12,522 bases of DNA from Burkholderiales bacterium (GTDB lineage Bacteria; Pseudomonadota; Gammaproteobacteria; Burkholderiales; Casimicrobiaceae). Under the pieces are notes generated by a model. That model saw only the letters and a list, made by a program, of their open reading frames with translations, was not told the DNA's origin and did no database searches. The DNA lies in NCBI GenBank assembly GCA_031275075.1, contig JAISPI010000007.1, positions 1 to 12,522 of the forward strand, given 5' to 3'. The number at the start of each line of letters is the position of its first letter. The stretch's first letter is position 1. Shown here piece by piece: positions 1 through 5,155 of this stretch. A program made the translations under genes and the position numbers.

Positions 1-503
1 CGCCATGCGAAATGCGTGGCGAAATAGCCGATGACAGCAAGCAGGCTGGCAAGCAGTACCAGACCGACCACGAGAGGTTGCCCCAAATCCAGCATCCATT
101 GCCATAACGCCTGGATCCAGACGAGAAGCCCGCCATCGCCGAAATCCGGCGGAGAAACGAAATGGCTGCCGGCGTCTATGCCGAACAACCAGAGCGCAAA
201 CTTGCCGAGCGCGAACGCGATCACATACAGGGGGATGATGGTCAGGGGATTGGTGTAGAGCGTGACGAACATGCTCAACGGCAGGTTGAACCGAAAGACG
301 ACGGCGCAAGCCGCCGCGCCCAACATCTGAAGCGGCCCCGGAATCAACCCGCAGAACAAACCCGCCGCCACCGCGCCCGCAGCCGAATGGCGATTCAGGT
401 GCCAAAGGCGCGGATGCAGCAGGGTGGACTCAAAAGGCGCCAACCAGCGATTGGCGCGAATGGCCTGATGATCGGGCAGAAGTTTCCGCAGTCGTTTACG
501 CAT
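1..503 (-). CDS. DUF2062 domain membrane protein, partial (3' end beyond the window)
   Basis: The minus-strand frame opens with ATG at 503 and stays open to the window edge, giving 167 codons without a stop. The N-terminus is basic (MRKRLRKLLPDHQ), then comes a segment with HPRLWHLNRHSAAGA, a first hydrophobic helix around residues 40-70 containing GLIPGPLQM, and the motif TLYTNPLTIIPLY around residues 80-95. A last hydrophobic stretch begins near residue 140. This combination is characteristic of the DUF2062 family, small inner-membrane proteins of roughly 170-200 residues in Proteobacteria with no established biochemical role. The reading frame nearly reaches the usual family length, so only a short C-terminus is likely missing. 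Family assignment is confident from the two motifs; function is unknown. Confidence 0.88.
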   Translation of the reverse strand, partial: MRKRLRKLLPDHQAIRANRWLAPFESTLLHPRLWHLNRHSAAGAVAAGLFCGLIPGPLQMLGAAACAVVFRFNLPLSMFVTLYTNPLTIIPLYVIAFALGKFALWLFGIDAGSHFVSPPDFGDGGLLVWIQALWQWMLDLGQPLVVGLVLLASLLAVIGYFATHFAW

Positions 504-552
504 TGGCGGAATTTTAGCGGAAGGAGCCGCTCCGACAGGCTTCAGGTTTCAG

Positions 553-573
553 CCCTCCCCTTCAAGGGGAGGG
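553..573. repeat. C-rich perfect inverted repeat, 10-bp arms
   Basis: Ten bases (ccctcccctt) are followed by a single c and their exact reverse complement, then a G-rich tail (ggttcgggtggggatgggg). This is the general form of widespread intergenic palindromic repeats in Proteobacteria. It sits downstream of the minus-strand island genes and could also act as a hairpin terminator, but no T-run follows on either strand. A related C-rich element lies at 8771-8805. Confidence 0.7.
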
Positions 574-768
574 TTCGGGTGGGGATGGGGTAGTTTCGCA
601 GGCTGGCGGTGAAGCGCAGCGAACCCCAACGGGGACAGGGTTCTGTTCGGCTTTAATGTCGGGGTTCTCAGGCTCACTCCGACCTACACAGGCTCCGCGC
701 ACGTCGCCTCTGGCATGGGCGATGGCTTCCTGCAAGCCTTGTTTGATGTTCTCGAATGTGGTGTTCAT
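562..768 (-). pseudogene. 5' fragment of an HTH-type antitoxin gene
   Basis: ATG at 768 begins MNTTFENIKQGLQEAIAHAR, a typical N-terminus of small XRE/HTH antitoxins (the 'IKQGLQEAIAHARG' leader that precedes the helix-turn-helix domain). The similarity ends after about 27 residues, near position 688. From there the frame runs through intergenic repeat sequence to a TGA at 562. The DNA-binding HTH domain is missing, so the product cannot be a working repressor or antitoxin. The start codon overlaps the stop of the upstream GIY-YIG gene by four bases (ATGA), suggesting the two were translated as a coupled pair before truncation. A short expressed peptide cannot be excluded. Family assignment rests on the N-terminal leader only. 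Confidence 0.55.
597..690. repeat. Two adjacent intergenic repeat units
   Basis: Positions 597-631 read like one arm of the common 'aggctgg..tgaagcgcagcgaacccca' intergenic repeat. Positions 657-690 read like a second type (tgtcggggttc...actccgacctaca). Both resemble palindromic repeats scattered between genes in many beta- and gammaproteobacterial chromosomes. They begin exactly where the HTH antitoxin homology of the overlapping reading frame stops, so they probably mark the breakpoint that truncated that gene. Recognition is from memory of such repeats, not from a search. Confidence 0.5.
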
Positions 769-1223
769 CTAGTGTTGTACGGTGGTTTTCCGTGGGGAGT
801 TTTGACATGATGCTTGAACTTGGAAAACGCCTCATATTCAAGATACGCGACCCAACCCATTTTGATGAGATCTTGTTTGGATGGGGAAGCAACATCGCAT
901 TCAATGGGCATTGCGGCAACAAATAGTTTCTTGTTCCAAGAATCGTAGTGTCCGAGGTCAGCGAAAACCGTGTTGCCGCCGCTATGCCCATTTTTTCCTC
1001 GAACCGAGTTGAGGAACTGTTGCCAACGTCCAATCAAACCTTGACGTGAATTGGTCATTCCAATGTATGACACGTCTGCCCAATCTGGTGAGAAATCGGC
1101 AAGGTTTTTTCGGGTGATTGAAAGAAGGTAGATGCCTGGCATTTCGCACTGGGGTACCTTCCGTCGATCTTCCCAAGCAAACCATGGACTGAACTTCATT
1201 TTGGGCACGGCAATATGTCGCAT
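765..1223 (-). CDS. GIY-YIG nuclease domain protein
   Basis: The product is 152 residues from ATG at 1223. GAGGGTGA lies just upstream as ribosome binding site; a GTG at 1232 would add three residues but lies inside that site. The GIY-YIG signature is visible in order: G30-I31-Y32, Y53-I54-G55, an arginine at R66 in GLIGRW, a candidate metal-binding glutamate at E129 or E131 in YLEYEAF, and a terminal asparagine N150 in GKPPYN. These match the layout of the GIY-YIG endonuclease fold, here as a stand-alone domain with no visible DNA-binding partner domain. The biological substrate is unknown. The start codon is 16 bases after the recombination point of the attC-like site, as expected for the first gene of an integron cassette. 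Its TGA overlaps the start of a truncated HTH antitoxin frame. Fold assignment is good; a role in defence or addiction is inference. Confidence 0.8.
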   Translation of the reverse strand: MRHIAVPKMKFSPWFAWEDRRKVPQCEMPGIYLLSITRKNLADFSPDWADVSYIGMTNSRQGLIGRWQQFLNSVRGKNGHSGGNTVFADLGHYDSWNKKLFVAAMPIECDVASPSKQDLIKMGWVAYLEYEAFSKFKHHVKTPHGKPPYNTR

Positions 1224-1233
1224 AAAAATCACC

Positions 1234-1290
1234 CTCTAACGCCCAAGCCAAACGGCAGCGAAGCCGTCCGCCTTGAATGCAATGTTAGGC
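1234..1290 (-). other. attC-like integron recombination site
   Basis: On the minus strand the site runs GCCTAAC (1290-1284), then an imperfect palindrome centred on ACGGC-TTCGCT-GCCGT, then GTTAGAG (1240-1234). It has the R''-L''-L'-R' arrangement of attC sites: RYYYAAC at one end, GTTRRRY-like at the other, and inner L boxes TTCAAGG / GGCTTGG with a one-base offset. At 57 bp it is at the short end of known attC lengths. It starts four bases after the stop codon of the DUF4268 gene, the standard position for an attC that closes a cassette. IntI-type integrases would cleave between G1240 and T1239. No integrase gene is in the window. Confidence 0.8.
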
Positions 1291-2264
1291 TCAATCAGGT
1301 GCATTGCTTGACGCGGTCAGGGAATACGGCTTTGAAGCGAAGGAGGTTGTCGATAGCCCACTTCCTGATTTCGGCAAGGGTCTCTGAATCGGCATCTATG
1401 TCACCGTCCCGATATGCGGCAATACGACAGGCGCGCCGATCATCCAAGCGTTCCCAGCTTAGTGATGCGCCAAACGCCCTTTCGATGTCGTCCTTGCTCT
1501 CATAAAGGCAGTCAAATAGTTGCTCGTTTTTCGCTTTGTCACCGCAATCCAAATAGACCTCGACCCGAACACGACCACCCTGGGCGAAACTCGTCGAATA
1601 CTTGAATAGGCGAGAGTTTTCTGAGGAAAATGTGTACCAGTTCTGAGGCTGTCCGGCGCGAGCGTTTGTGAACTTGTGCGCTTGGCGCAGTTCGTCAATG
1701 AGTTGTTGAAAGTAGGTACGGTATTTTTCTCTCGTCTCAGAGAATTTCTCCACGCCTTCGCCGCTCACGATAGACGCTTCAGTAGGCATTGAAATTACCG
1801 TGAGTACAAAGGCGGGTTTTGATTCGTCTATGCGGATGATTGATGCCTCAACCGCAAACAACCGGAGACCCTCGCGGAGGTTTTGGTTCAGAAAGTCGAT
1901 GGCTGCCTTGTGTTCGGGACGGATGGTTTCAGCGATCCATACCACGATGCCAGCGCCGAGAACAGACGAGTACGTGATGAGCTGTCCGAGGTGCCTATGG
2001 TCAGTGGTGCCAAATTGATTTTCGATGACAACAAGCTTGTTGGTCGAAAGGTCACGGGCAATGATGTCCGCAGCAAAATCGCCCGCAGACGCTTCAGTGG
2101 ACTCAAGCTCCAAATCCATTCCGAGTTTGTCAGCGAGGACATCAAGATTCTTGGCGAGCCACGGCGTAAAGTGCGCGGCTTCGCCAGGCCAGAGTTCGCG
2201 TAGGACGACATTTTGAATTGTTCCGAGTTCCACAGTGATCTCCAGAGGGCAGTGATGGGCCTAA
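1240..2264 (-). mobile_element. Integron gene cassette carrying the DUF4268 gene
   Basis: The cassette boundaries follow the G^TT rule. The 5' boundary is at the GTTAGGC core (2265-2259 on the minus strand), the 3' boundary at G1240 of the attC. Joining the two ends as a circle would rebuild GTTAGGC, the exact complement of the GCCTAAC at 1290-1284, while the sequence now next to G1240 (TTAGAG) differs and therefore belongs to the neighbour. That is what one expects of a mobile cassette inserted by site-specific recombination. The cassette is about 1.0 kb, holds a single minus-strand gene almost end to end, and has little non-coding DNA. Neither an intI gene nor an attI-like site is seen upstream, so it would be an orphan (integrase-less) cassette unless an integrase lies elsewhere. 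Confidence 0.72.
1295..2233 (-). CDS. DUF4268 family protein with PD-(D/E)XK-like nuclease domain
   Basis: The product is 312 residues from a GTG at 2233; GGAG lies six bases upstream and decides the start. The N-terminal half looks like a PD-(D/E)XK-fold nuclease: GDFAADI (51-57) followed by VVIENQFG (68-75) and DHRHLGQLITY (78-88), where D56, E71 and Q73 are the likely catalytic set (an E-x-Q variant of E-x-K). The C-terminal half, about 170-305, matches the DUF4268 domain, with a GQPQNWYTF segment, an RVRVEVYLD strand and an SWERLDDRRACRI strand. Proteins of this type are common in accessory islands and are often suspected of nucleic-acid restriction, but no function is established. The gene fills an integron cassette and its stop is four bases from attC. 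Family call is strong; a defence role is inference. Confidence 0.82.
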   Translation of the reverse strand: MELGTIQNVVLRELWPGEAAHFTPWLAKNLDVLADKLGMDLELESTEASAGDFAADIIARDLSTNKLVVIENQFGTTDHRHLGQLITYSSVLGAGIVVWIAETIRPEHKAAIDFLNQNLREGLRLFAVEASIIRIDESKPAFVLTVISMPTEASIVSGEGVEKFSETREKYRTYFQQLIDELRQAHKFTNARAGQPQNWYTFSSENSRLFKYSTSFAQGGRVRVEVYLDCGDKAKNEQLFDCLYESKDDIERAFGASLSWERLDDRRACRIAAYRDGDIDADSETLAEIRKWAIDNLLRFKAVFPDRVKQCT

Positions 2265-2265
2265 C
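2259..2265 (-). other. Integron core site GTTAGGC at the cassette 5' boundary
   Basis: GTTAGGC on the minus strand is a consensus GTTRRRY core 25 bases before the DUF4268 start codon. It is the half-site left by cassette insertion. No inverse core (RYYYAAC) was found in the next 140 bases upstream on the same strand, so it is neither the end of another attC nor a recognisable attI. Confidence 0.65.
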
Positions 2266-2295
2266 TACATGCAGACAAGCCATCTTGAAAAAAAC

Positions 2296-2325
2296 AGTGT
2301 CATCCAACTTGCAAATGGTTGTCAA
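2296..2325 (-). promoter_or_regulatory. Candidate promoter for the minus-strand cassette genes
   Basis: A perfect TTGACA lies on the minus strand at 2325-2320. The best -10-like hexamer, GACACT at 2301-2296 after 18 bases, is a poor match. It is the only promoter-like signal between the cassette core and the divergent toxin-antitoxin promoter. Confidence 0.3.
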
Positions 2326-2344
2326 TCCTAGCTTGGAACAACGA

Positions 2345-2389
2345 TTGTTTTTTTCAGCATGACAAACTATACCCGTTTCGGGTATAGTT
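2345..2389 (+). promoter_or_regulatory. Toxin-antitoxin promoter with palindromic operator
   Basis: A perfect inverted repeat with 11-base arms and a 3-base spacer lies at 2365-2389 (aactatacccg / cgggtatagtt). The TATACCC...GGGTATA type is a common operator of XRE-family antitoxins. A promoter fits around it: TTGTTT at 2345-2350, 17 bases, then TATACC at 2368-2373 inside the left arm, so a bound antitoxin would block the -10 region. An alternative is ATGACA at 2359-2364 with TATAGT at 2383-2388. Autorepression by the downstream antitoxin is inferred from the family. Confidence 0.7.
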
Positions 2390-2398
2390 CTAGGCAAG

Positions 2399-2482
2399 AT
2401 GGAACGCATCCTCAAGCGAAAAGACTTTGCACGGTGGCAGGCGGGCGTGTTATTGGAGGTGCATTGTGAGCAAGATCATTGA
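2399..2482 (+). pseudogene. RelE/HigB-type toxin gene with a large in-frame internal deletion
   Basis: ATG at 2399 opens a 27-codon frame. Its first 15 residues (MERILKRKDFARWQA) look like the start of RelE/ParE-superfamily HigB toxins ('I.KT..FARW..'). Its last residues (LLEVHCEQDH) look like the usual C-terminal end of the same toxins. Those toxins are normally about 100-130 residues, so roughly 80-100 codons appear to be missing from the middle with the frame kept. The catalytic core is gone and the product cannot be an active mRNA interferase. The stop overlaps the antitoxin start by 17 bases, the usual toxin-first arrangement. It may survive as a leader that couples antitoxin translation. 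The match of both ends is from memory of the family. Confidence 0.6.
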
Positions 2483-2768
2483 ATCACTGCGCGGCGACTT
2501 GGCCGCGCTCCATAAAGCAGGCGCGATCAGCAAGGTAACGATGCGTGAGTTTGACGCGATCTGCCCGCCGCCAGTACGGGCGCTCAGTGCGACCGACATC
2601 AAGCGTCTGCGCGAAAGATTGAAATTCAGCCAGCCGGTGTTCGCGCATCATCTGCACACCTCGGCCTCGACCGTGCGTAAATGGGAACAAGGCGAAACCC
2701 ACCCTGCTGGCCCTGCGCTCAAGCTGCTCAACGTCATTGCCGACAAGGGCTTGCAGGCGATTATTTAA
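2466..2768 (+). CDS. XRE/HTH-family antitoxin (HigA-like)
   Basis: The product is 100 residues from a GTG at 2466, with GGAGG six bases upstream fixing the start (a longer frame from 2427 ignores this site). The N-terminal part, 1-40, is a helical region ending DAICPPPVRAL. Residues 46-90 form a helix-turn-helix of the XRE/Cro type, with LKFSQPVFAHHL, STSTV-like SASTVRKWEQG and PAGPALKLLNVI. This is the typical layout of antitoxins paired with RelE/HigB toxins. It would bind the palindromic operator at 2365-2389 and repress its own operon. The toxin gene ahead of it is reduced to a remnant, so the antitoxin is an orphan. It may still act as a repressor or neutralise related toxins elsewhere (inference). 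Confidence 0.85.
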   Translation: MSKIIESLRGDLAALHKAGAISKVTMREFDAICPPPVRALSATDIKRLRERLKFSQPVFAHHLHTSASTVRKWEQGETHPAGPALKLLNVIADKGLQAII

Positions 2769-2796
2769 TGCCAGCCTGCGTCAGATTTCGTAGATG

Positions 2797-2875
2797 CCGT
2801 CATTCCGCGCGTAGTTGCGGAATCCATGCGGTGTTTGGATTCTGCGACGCCGCTTCGCTGCGCGCAGAATGACGG
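2797..2875. repeat. Imperfect palindromic intergenic repeat
   Basis: The left side begins ccgtcattccgcgcg and ends ggaatcca. The right side is its inverse, tggattc...cgcgcagaatgacgg, with a 9-base spacer and a longer right arm (gcgacgccgcttcgctg). It belongs to the common 'CGTCATTC..GAATCCA' type of dispersed palindromes. It lies 29 bases past the antitoxin stop. Together with the next two entries it explains most of the gene-free stretch 2769-3090. Confidence 0.7.
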
Positions 2876-2900
2876 AATGGGAGAAAAACCGTAAAGAAGT

Positions 2901-2936
2901 TTCTTTGTGTTCTTTGCGTTCTTTGCGTTCTTTGCG
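2901..2936. repeat. Four tandem copies of the 9-mer ttctttgcg
   Basis: Copies lie at 2901-2909 (ttctttgtg), 2910-2918, 2919-2927 and 2928-2936 (each ttctttgcg), followed by gtaaaaacg. Degenerate copies recur at 3026-3053 (ttctttgtg, tcttttgcg, ctctttgcg). Because the unit is a multiple of three, the minus strand reads as KERKERKEHKE-like peptide, which is not a real gene. Confidence 0.85.
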
Positions 2937-2976
2937 GTAAAAACGATTTACTTCGCGCCTCCGCGTGGAATGGCTT

Positions 2977-3020
2977 TCTGGATTGCTTCCCGCCACGCTA
3001 CGCTCGCGGTCGCAATGACG
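2977..3020. repeat. Dispersed palindromic repeat of the TCATTGCGA...GCAATCCAG type
   Basis: The segment tctggattgcttcccgcc...cgcggtcgcaatgacg has inverted ends (gattgc / gcaat) around a g/c-rich centre that includes ctacgctcgc. It resembles a repeat found between genes in many bacterial chromosomes. It lies between the antitoxin and the 3' end of radC, with no gene inside. Confidence 0.6.
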
Positions 3021-3090
3021 CCTTTTTCTTTGTGTCTTTTGCGCTCTTTGCGGTTGTTGTTTTTGACTCTGTGCGGCCTTGGCGCATTGA

Positions 3091-3777
3091 TCAGGAAGCT
3101 GCCGTCAGCCGCCCGGTTTCGGCCAGCGATACCGCATCGCGTCCCGCGATGACAAAGTGATCGAGGACACGAACATCAATCAACGCCAGCGCTTCAGTCA
3201 GTCGGCGGGTCAGCGCCAGGTCGGCGGCGGACGGTTCGACGTGGCCGGAGGGGTGGTTGTGCGCGAAAATCACGGCTGCCGCGTTGTGAGCGAGCGCTCG
3301 CTTAACGACTTCGCGCGGATAGACTTGAGCTTCGGTCAGGGTGCCGCGGAACAGTTCTTCATTGGCAAGCAGCCGATTCTGGTTGTCGAGCCACAGGGCA
3401 TGGAAGGATTCGTGCGCCAATCCGGCCAGCGACAAGGTTAGAAATTCGCGGACTTGTTCGGGGCGGTTGAATGCGTCACGTTCCGTGAGGCTTTCGCGCA
3501 ACAGCCGGCGGGAAAGCTCAATGCCGGCCATGACTTGTGCCCGTTTGGCTGCGCCGAGTCCGGCAATGGCTCGCCATTCGTGCTCGGGGGCATTGAGAAG
3601 ACCGCGGATGCCGCCAAGCCGGACGAGAATGTCTCGCGCCAGATCGACCGCGCTTTTGCCGCGCACGCCAGTACGCAGCAGAATAGCCAGCAGTTCGGCG
3701 TCAGACAGCGCCGACGGACCCAACGCAGCGAGACGTTCACGGGGACGTTCCTGTTCGGGCCAGCACAAAATGGTCAT
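3091..3777 (-). CDS. radC: RadC family protein (JAB/MPN+ domain, UPF0758)
   Basis: The product is 228 residues from ATG at 3777, with AGGA six bases upstream. The longer open frame would run into coaBC and is rejected. E. coli RadC is 222 residues. The N-terminal part carries a helix-hairpin-helix-like segment (GLGAAK, 73-78). The C-terminal part is a JAMM-type metalloprotease-like domain with HNHPSG at 173-178 and the metal-ligand aspartate D186 in the H-x-H-x(n)-S-x2-D pattern. Despite the name, a role in DNA repair is not established for RadC; some relatives are linked to natural transformation or mobile elements. This copy lies back-to-back with coaBC, the standard chromosomal position, so it is the core-genome version rather than an island gene. 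The stop lies directly against the repeat cluster. Confidence 0.95.
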   Translation of the reverse strand: MTILCWPEQERPRERLAALGPSALSDAELLAILLRTGVRGKSAVDLARDILVRLGGIRGLLNAPEHEWRAIAGLGAAKRAQVMAGIELSRRLLRESLTERDAFNRPEQVREFLTLSLAGLAHESFHALWLDNQNRLLANEELFRGTLTEAQVYPREVVKRALAHNAAAVIFAHNHPSGHVEPSAADLALTRRLTEALALIDVRVLDHFVIAGRDAVSLAETGRLTAAS

Positions 3778-3859
3778 CGTTTTTCCTGAAAGGCGTTGGC
3801 TATGAGCGTTGCAGTGTAAACTTGAACGCGTAAAAATGCCAAATGAAATGAGGCGCTGA
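3778..3859. promoter_or_regulatory. Divergent promoter region, radC / coaBC
   Basis: This 82-base gap must hold the promoters for both directions. For coaBC, TTGCAG at 3809-3814 and TAAAAA at 3831-3836 (16-base spacer) are the best hexamers. For radC the minus strand offers only weak matches (TTCAAG at 3825-3820, TAGCCA at 3801-3796). Ribosome binding sites are agg at 3851-3853 for coaBC and AGGA before radC. Confidence 0.4.
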
Positions 3860-5089
3860 ATGGAAAAACACATCGTAGAAAATACAACAGCCTCGCCGCC
3901 GGACACGCGGATCGTGCTCGGCATCACCGGCAGCATCGCCGCTTACAAGGCCGCAGAAATGGTACGACTGTGGGTAAAAGCAGGCGTAACGGTGGATGTG
4001 GTGATGACGGAAGCGGCATGCCGCTTCATCTCGCCGTTGACCTTGCAGGCACTTTCGGGAAGACCCGTATGGACAGAAATGTGGCAGGGAGCACAGGACA
4101 GGATGTCGCATATTTCCCTGTCGCGCGGCGCGCAAGCGATTGTCGTGGCTCCCGCAACGGCTGATTTTCTGGCGCGTACGGTTCAAGGCCGCGCTGATGA
4201 TTTGTTGTCGGTGCTGTGTTTGGCGCGTGAGGGTTCGCTGTTCGTAGCGCCCGCGATGAACCGGCAAATGTGGACACATCCGGCAACGCAACGCAATGTC
4301 GCCCAACTGCGCGCTGACGGGGTGATCACTCTTGGGCCGGACGCCGGCGAATTGGCCTGTGGTGAAACCGGCGAAGGCCGGATGTTGTCGCCGGAGGCGA
4401 TTGTTGCAGCCGTATCGGCACACTTGGTCGAAGGAAAAACATTCGGTCGATTGCTCGCCGGACGTCGCGTGTTATTGACCGCCGGGCCGACATTTGAAGC
4501 GATTGACCCGGTGCGCGGGTTGACCAACCGCAGTTCCGGCAAAATGGGCTTCGCGCTGGCGCAGGCGGCCGCGCAGGCCGGTGCCGAGGTGACGCTGGTG
4601 GCAGGGCCGGTGACATTGCCAACGCCGTCAGGTGTAACGCGCGTCAATGTGGTTAGCGCGCAAGAGATGGCCAACGCCGTGTTCGCGCGCATTGATCGCG
4701 CCGATATTTTCATCGGCGTCGCGGCAGTGGCCGATTATGCGCTTGCTGCGCCTGCCGATCAGAAGCTCAAGAAAGAAACGAACGAAACGCTGACGTTAAC
4801 ATTGCGCCCCACCATCGACATTCTGGCGGAACTGGCGCAACGGGCGCCACGGGTTTTCCGAGTTGGATTTGCCGCCGAATCACAGAATATCGCTGCGCAG
4901 GGTGAAGCCAAACGCCAGCGCAAAAACCTGCCGCTGCTGATCGCCAACCGAGCACAGGATGCAATCAATGCCGACGACAACGAAGTTATTTTGCTCGATG
5001 ATAACGGCGCGCATCCGCTGCCGCGCATGGACAAGTCGCTGCTGGCGCGGCGGTTGGTTGAGGAAATAGCGCGACGACTAAGCCGATAA
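3860..5089 (+). CDS. coaBC: Bifunctional phosphopantothenoylcysteine decarboxylase / phosphopantothenate-cysteine ligase
   Basis: The 409-residue protein (E. coli CoaBC, 406) catalyses two steps of coenzyme A synthesis: CTP-dependent joining of 4'-phosphopantothenate to cysteine, then FMN-dependent decarboxylation to 4'-phosphopantetheine. The N-terminal flavoprotein domain (about 15-190) shows GITGSIAAYKA (21-31), the catalytic histidine H84 in SHISL, PAMN (131-134) and the reducing cysteine C167 in ACGETGEGRM. The synthetase domain (about 200-405) shows GPTFEAIDPVRGLTNRSSGK (209-228), with an asparagine corresponding to E. coli N210, and KLKKE (302-306), which holds the conserved lysine. 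All key residues are present, so it should be active and essential. The start has agg six bases upstream. It is the first gene of a likely coaBC-HdeD-dut operon. Confidence 0.97.
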   Translation: MEKHIVENTTASPPDTRIVLGITGSIAAYKAAEMVRLWVKAGVTVDVVMTEAACRFISPLTLQALSGRPVWTEMWQGAQDRMSHISLSRGAQAIVVAPATADFLARTVQGRADDLLSVLCLAREGSLFVAPAMNRQMWTHPATQRNVAQLRADGVITLGPDAGELACGETGEGRMLSPEAIVAAVSAHLVEGKTFGRLLAGRRVLLTAGPTFEAIDPVRGLTNRSSGKMGFALAQAAAQAGAEVTLVAGPVTLPTPSGVTRVNVVSAQEMANAVFARIDRADIFIGVAAVADYALAAPADQKLKKETNETLTLTLRPTIDILAELAQRAPRVFRVGFAAESQNIAAQGEAKRQRKNLPLLIANRAQDAINADDNEVILLDDNGAHPLPRMDKSLLARRLVEEIARRLSR

Positions 5090-5155
5090 GAAGCACGAGA
5101 GCGTATTTGATCGGTTAACCATTTTTGATTTTTGCATTCAATACGGAGTTTTATC

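Noticed and set aside
2266..2344. An attI site upstream of the cassette core.
   Set aside because: No inverse core or direct-repeat integrase sites were found next to GTTAGGC, and no integrase gene is in the window.
2427..2465. Longer antitoxin start upstream of 2466.
   Set aside because: The extra residues match nothing in the family, and GGAGG sits exactly six bases before the GTG at 2466.
2781..2996. Minus-strand frame encoding KERKERKEHKE-like peptide.
   Set aside because: It is produced by the 9-mer tandem repeat, has no ribosome binding site and spans several intergenic repeats.
3778..3936. N-terminal extension of radC to position 3936.
   Set aside because: It would overlap coaBC on the other strand, and the ATG at 3777 has a proper ribosome binding site and gives the normal family length.
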